The notes under the pieces were generated by a model that was not told where the DNA came from, made no database searches, and was given only the letters and a program-made list of their open reading frames with translations. Made by a program: the position numbers and the translations under genes. This document shows positions 59,933 to 64,000 of a stretch of 64,000 bases of DNA, piece after piece. Numbering within the stretch: position 1 is the first letter of the stretch; each line of letters begins with the position of its first letter. Source of the DNA: Stentor coeruleus (taxonomy: Eukaryota; Ciliophora; Heterotrichea; Heterotrichida; Stentoridae). The DNA is taken from contig MPUH01000047.1 in NCBI GenBank assembly GCA_001970955.1, forward strand, positions 1 to 64,000, written 5' to 3'.

Positions 59933-62900
59933 ATGAGGTCAAGCTCGATCAAATCGCGAAATGTGCCAACTTGTTCAGCAAAGGCAGACATTCAGAAACT
60001 AGCAGACTATCTTGACAGTAGAACTTTACTTAACAGACTTTATGGAGAAAAGGGAAAAACTCAAAGCCAGCCATATGTTACAACTCCATCCAGTTCTAAA
60101 GACCATGTCAAAGTTCCTACATGTAAACCCAGTCCAACTAAATCAGATAAATTTAGTGAGGTTAGTCAAATCAAATCCCCATATCACTCCCCTTATTCCA
60201 CATTTTCTAATGAAAAAAGCCCACCAAAACTCTTATCACCCAGATTAGACACAAATGAAAGTCAAGAATCTTATGAAGTCCAAAAACTCAATGAAATGCT
60301 TAATAGTGTTCAAAAAGAACTCCAAATGACGAGAAATAATTTTATAGAAACTCAAGGCAAACTAGAAAAAGTTATAAAAGACCAGAAATTTTACATCAAC
60401 GAACTTGAAATGGAGAATTTAAAGGTCACAAAAGATTTGTCCAATGCTAAAAGTGTTAGTAAAAAAGAATTTGAAAATATGCAGGATAGGGATAATAAAA
60501 GTTTGGGTGACTGGCAGAAAAAAGCTAAGGAATATGAGGAACAGACAAAATTTTATATACAAGAGAATATTAAAATTAAACAACAATATGAGAAAGAAGT
60601 TTATAATTTGAAAGGGGTTATTAAGGAACAAGAAGGGAAATTGGAAGCTTATAAGAAGGAGTTTATGAATTTTCATAGTAAGGTAAAGAAAGATCAAGAT
60701 GATATGGGGTTTAAAGAGGAGTATATTAGGAAATTACAAGAAGGGGTAAAGGAAAAAACTAAACTTATATATGAGTTAAAACAAAATAATGAACAGTATT
60801 TGAAAATGCTTGAGGATAAAGAAAAAAAGATTGCTGGGTTGGAAATTGAGATTAGGAAGGAAAAAGATAGTAATAGAAGACATTCAGAAAGATTTTCTGA
60901 TGTGGTTGGGGATAAACAAATCCCGGTATTGGATGTAAGGGCTAAAGGACAAAAAAATGAAGCTATAGACAAGAAATCAATTTCAAGTAATAAATCACAA
61001 GCTTTTAGTCCAACTGCCCATGACCAGAAACCTAAAGATTTCGAATACTCTTTAGAAACTAGTTTGAAATATGCTAGAATATCAGACATAGCTCCAAAAG
61101 AAGACTCTTTTTCTAAACTTAGAATTTATGTTACTGATCTTGAACAGAAACTTAGTCTTATGACAGCAGAAAACACTTATCTTAGAAGAGAAAATATTTC
61201 GATATCAGAAAGATATAAAGCTAATGAAGGACCACATGGAAGAAACCAATCAAAAGGAAGAATTACTCATAAGAAAACATTTGAAACTGAAAACCAATGG
61301 GTTTATACAAATCAAATTGCTGAGCTTTCAGAAAATTTGGAAAAAAACAAGAAAAAAAGCAGTGAGTTGTTAGAGAATTTAGATAAAAGCAAGAAAAAAA
61401 ACTGTGATTTGCAAAAAGCTAATAACGATTTGACTGTAAAAATTGAAACTTTAGAGAAAGAGTATGAAAGACTACAAAAATTCAACCAAAATCTTATTCA
61501 AGAATATGAAGGTAAGAAGAAAAACTATAACAAAAAAGAGAAAGATAAGGAAAAAGAAAGCTCACATGCTACTGAAGAACTTAAGAAAAAAATCTTAGAA
61601 CGGACAAAGGTAATCGAATCTCTTCAAAAACTCTTAACAAAAGAACGAGAAAATTTTGAACGTAAATGGCTTGAGCAAGAAGAAGCACATACAAAAGAGA
61701 TCCAAAACATAATCTCATCCACAACTCCAAAGCAAAATTTATTTAACAACATGAATAATGAACTAAGTAACGATACAGATAAAAACATTATAGAACTTTT
61801 AAATAAAAATCAAGAACTTCTAGATATTATTGATCAAATGGAACGTAAAGCTCTAGAAAAAGATCAGGAACATGTTGAGATTCTTTTGAAAACAAATCAT
61901 GAAATAAGTGAATTATCGTCAGAAAAAAGTAGTCTAAACAAAAAACTCATAGAAACAAACAAAAAACTTGAAGAAATTAAAAATCAAAACTCAATTGTGA
62001 CAAAAGAACTTGCTGAATCTAAAGAAACTATATCAAATTTACTTATAGAAAACAGAGAAATCAATAAATATATAGAAGAAAATAATACAGGATCAAAAAA
62101 TCTTGAATTAGAACTTCAAAATAAATATCATGAAGTGTCAAGTCTTCAAGAGAATATAAAAAATATGGAAAATGCTATTAAGTCTTATCAAGATAAAGAT
62201 AGTCAATTAAAAAAAACTGAAGCTGAGGTTAATAAATTGAAAAAAGAATTGAATGAAAAAATAAAGGAAATAAATGATTATAAAAACAAAATAGATGATG
62301 AAAATAAAGATCATAAGCATATCGCAGAAAAAAAAGATTTAGAAATATCAACACTAAAAGCCCAAGTGTTTTTATTAGAAGGAAAAATTGAAGATTTCTT
62401 AGAGGAATCTAAGAAAAAGCCTGAAGGGAAATATCTATCGAAAAAATATGGGAAAATCGATGATAAAGAACTTATGGAGTTAAGAAAAGATAATGAATTA
62501 CTAAAGAAAAAGCTTTATGATACAGAGGAAGTTATTGATAAACTAAGCCATAAAGACAATATTGAAGTTGTAATTGAATATAAAGATCAAAAAATTTTAG
62601 AAGATAAAAATATATATGAAATGTCAATAAAAAGCTTAGAAGAGCAGGTAGATCATCTTAGTAGACGATTAAATGATACTGAAAATCAATTAAAATGTTA
62701 TAGTTTAAACAGTACTGAAGCTATGCAATATATAGAACAAATACAAAAATTAGAAGATTATCTTAAAAGCATACAAGATGAAAACCTTGCTTTGAATACT
62801 AAAGTTGCAGAACTCTCATCAAAAACTGAAAATATTAAAGTCCTTATTGATTATGAACCTTTTTCACAATCTAATGATAGGAAATATTATGAAGATAAAG

Positions 62901-64000
62901 AAAAAAGCTTATTGCAGATTATCGAAAGTCTTGATAGTCAGATAAAAACTTTACAGGATTTTAAAGATTCTGTTGAAAATGATAAAAGTTTGCCTATTAA
63001 TATTGAATATTTACCTGTAGAAAATTGTCCTACAGGAAATATTAGTGAGGAAGAGTTGGAAATTAGATTATTAGATATGGAAAAACAGTATAAAGGGGAA
63101 ATACATTATCTAAATGAGGAAATAGCGAGAATTGGTAATAAAATTGGTTTTTTAAAAGATGAAAATATAGTTTTGATTGAAAAGGTAAAGGAACTTGAAG
63201 ATGAAAATGCTAAGGTTAGAAGTGAAAAAAATGAATACAGTAAGTTGATTGAGGATTTTAATATGGAAAGCATTGAGACTTCTAACCTTGAAAATGAGTC
63301 AATACAAAATGAGTTGAATTCGAGGGAACAGGAAATAAACCGACTAGAATCTGAGCTTAAGTCATCAAGCCTCCAATTAAAATCCCTTCAAGATCTCATA
63401 TCCACAAAAAACAATGAACTAGAAAATTTATCATCCACTTTACAAACCACAACTAAAGATATAATCCAAGAACTAAACCAATCAAAAAAAGATTGTAATA
63501 CTCTTAAAGAAAAAGTATCTAATCTTGAAAAAGAAGTTAAAAAACTTGAATCCCAAATTAAACTTTCTGATTCAATCAAATCCCAACTGCAATTGTCATT
63601 AAAAGCTTTAGAACAAGATATGAAAATCCTTAAAGAAGACAATTTTAATCTAATAAAACAAATAGAAGAAAACAGTTGTTCTGAAAAATATGATGAGCCT
63701 GCTATATTAATGAGTTATAATTCAGAAAGTGATATTTCTGATAAAAAAGAAAAAGAACTTAGAATGTATATTTGTGAATTAGAAGAACAGATAAATAGCT
63801 TAAAAACTCAAGAACAGAAAGTAGAAATAAAAATTGATTATGCTTTAGAGGATTTAACATATAAAAATACAATAAATGATAAAGGAATGAGGAATTATGA
63901 GATGGTGATATTGGATTTAGAAGAAAAGAATAAGGAAATTTATAGAGAAATACATGAGAAAGATAAGGAAAATATGGAGATGAAGACGAAAATATGTGAA
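59933..64000 (+). CDS. Giant coiled-coil protein, 3' end beyond window
   Basis: ATG at 59933. I followed the frame to the last base (64000) with no stop, giving 1356 codons so far, so the gene is partial here. Residues 1-~110 are Ser/Thr/Pro-rich and probably disordered. From ~115 onward the protein is almost entirely Lys/Glu/Leu/Asn coiled coil, with short breaks near ~340-390. A recurring motif of the form VLIDYEPFSQ / VVIEYKDQK / INIEYLPVEN / VEIKIDYALED (β-like, every ~100-170 residues late in the chain) may be a degenerate repeat. No motor or catalytic motif is seen. Proteins of this size and type are often basal-body, cortical or Golgi tethers; function is unknown. It diverges from the GYF gene across ~135 bases. 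Confidence 0.85.
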   Translation, partial: MRSSSIKSRNVPTCSAKADIQKLADYLDSRTLLNRLYGEKGKTQSQPYVTTPSSSKDHVKVPTCKPSPTKSDKFSEVSQIKSPYHSPYSTFSNEKSPPKLLSPRLDTNESQESYEVQKLNEMLNSVQKELQMTRNNFIETQGKLEKVIKDQKFYINELEMENLKVTKDLSNAKSVSKKEFENMQDRDNKSLGDWQKKAKEYEEQTKFYIQENIKIKQQYEKEVYNLKGVIKEQEGKLEAYKKEFMNFHSKVKKDQDDMGFKEEYIRKLQEGVKEKTKLIYELKQNNEQYLKMLEDKEKKIAGLEIEIRKEKDSNRRHSERFSDVVGDKQIPVLDVRAKGQKNEAIDKKSISSNKSQAFSPTAHDQKPKDFEYSLETSLKYARISDIAPKEDSFSKLRIYVTDLEQKLSLMTAENTYLRRENISISERYKANEGPHGRNQSKGRITHKKTFETENQWVYTNQIAELSENLEKNKKKSSELLENLDKSKKKNCDLQKANNDLTVKIETLEKEYERLQKFNQNLIQEYEGKKKNYNKKEKDKEKESSHATEELKKKILERTKVIESLQKLLTKERENFERKWLEQEEAHTKEIQNIISSTTPKQNLFNNMNNELSNDTDKNIIELLNKNQELLDIIDQMERKALEKDQEHVEILLKTNHEISELSSEKSSLNKKLIETNKKLEEIKNQNSIVTKELAESKETISNLLIENREINKYIEENNTGSKNLELELQNKYHEVSSLQENIKNMENAIKSYQDKDSQLKKTEAEVNKLKKELNEKIKEINDYKNKIDDENKDHKHIAEKKDLEISTLKAQVFLLEGKIEDFLEESKKKPEGKYLSKKYGKIDDKELMELRKDNELLKKKLYDTEEVIDKLSHKDNIEVVIEYKDQKILEDKNIYEMSIKSLEEQVDHLSRRLNDTENQLKCYSLNSTEAMQYIEQIQKLEDYLKSIQDENLALNTKVAELSSKTENIKVLIDYEPFSQSNDRKYYEDKEKSLLQIIESLDSQIKTLQDFKDSVENDKSLPINIEYLPVENCPTGNISEEELEIRLLDMEKQYKGEIHYLNEEIARIGNKIGFLKDENIVLIEKVKELEDENAKVRSEKNEYSKLIEDFNMESIETSNLENESIQNELNSREQEINRLESELKSSSLQLKSLQDLISTKNNELENLSSTLQTTTKDIIQELNQSKKDCNTLKEKVSNLEKEVKKLESQIKLSDSIKSQLQLSLKALEQDMKILKEDNFNLIKQIEENSCSEKYDEPAILMSYNSESDISDKKEKELRMYICELEEQINSLKTQEQKVEIKIDYALEDLTYKNTINDKGMRNYEMVILDLEEKNKEIYREIHEKDKENMEMKTKICE

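Noticed and set aside
1-64000. Blepharisma-type code with TGA as tryptophan
   Set aside because: The telomere fits Blepharisma too, but genes use TGG for Trp throughout, TGA serves as a stop (e.g. 3556, 13790), and 1700-2170-codon frames contain no TGA. TGA in decayed fragments is accompanied by TAA and TAG.
1-64000. tRNA, rRNA, CRISPR or mobile element
   Set aside because: Looked for tRNA T-arm consensus, terminal inverted repeats with transposase frames, reverse transcriptase motifs and regular spacer arrays; none seen.

Overview
The window opens with a telomere (five copies of an 8-base unit, C-strand CCCTAACA) and reads like the end of a macronuclear chromosome of a heterotrich ciliate, most likely Stentor (S. 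coeruleus or a close relative). Four observations support this: the telomere unit; a very AT-rich, gene-dense layout with intergenic gaps as small as 15-20 bases; use of the standard genetic code (very long frames with TGG for Trp and TAA/TAG/TGA as stops); and eight spliceosomal-type introns, seven of 15 nt and one of 16 nt, each starting GTA, ending AG and carrying an A six bases before the 3' end. The telomere is shared with Blepharisma, but reading TGA as Trp is not needed in any gene here.

Layout. 1-41 telomere. 331-4.9 kb: a basic protein, a coiled-coil protein and a probable pseudokinase. 5.7-10.7 kb: a zinc-finger/LRR protein, a LITAF-like protein and several small unknowns, with two decayed genes in the gaps around 7.4-7.9 and 10.9-11.4 kb. 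11.9-16.8 kb: a coiled-coil protein followed 19 bases later by adenylate kinase 7 (axonemal) and a small CFAP97-like protein. 18.0-23.1 kb: a giant low-complexity protein with a DUF4378-like C-terminus. 23.1-27.0 kb: the largest gene-poor stretch, holding a decayed minus-strand coiled-coil gene and about 2 kb of AT-rich DNA. 27.0-35.1 kb: an R2R3-MYB factor and a 2173-residue PHD / TFIIS-middle / SPOC chromatin-transcription protein. 35.8-48.6 kb: a tiny intron-containing membrane protein, a Lys/Glu-rich protein, a TPR/IQ protein, a CCP2/3-like tubulin deglutamylase, an EF-hand-like protein, coiled-coil and unknown proteins (one with a C-terminal CaaX box), a RING/TRAF-like protein, a PX-BAR sorting nexin and an ankyrin protein. 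49.0-57.4 kb: a B-box coiled-coil protein with a broken 3' frame, a large multi-pass membrane PAS protein with two introns, and a RING protein. 57.9-64 kb: a KEV-repeat GYF protein and a giant coiled-coil gene that runs off the window.

No operon-like pathway is evident. Several genes fit ciliary or cytoskeletal biology (AK7, the CCP2/3-like carboxypeptidase, the CFAP97-like protein, many coiled coils), as expected for a heavily ciliated cell.

Two window-wide signals stand out. First, G/C strand asymmetry follows a sawtooth with teeth of roughly 1-2 kb: each tooth is C-rich at its left and G-rich at its right on the + strand, whatever the gene direction, and resets abruptly from G-rich to C-rich, often inside a reading frame. 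Second, all eight single-N positions sit between two near-identical direct copies, so they look like unmerged contig overlaps and not biological repeats; two of them add false residues to proteins.
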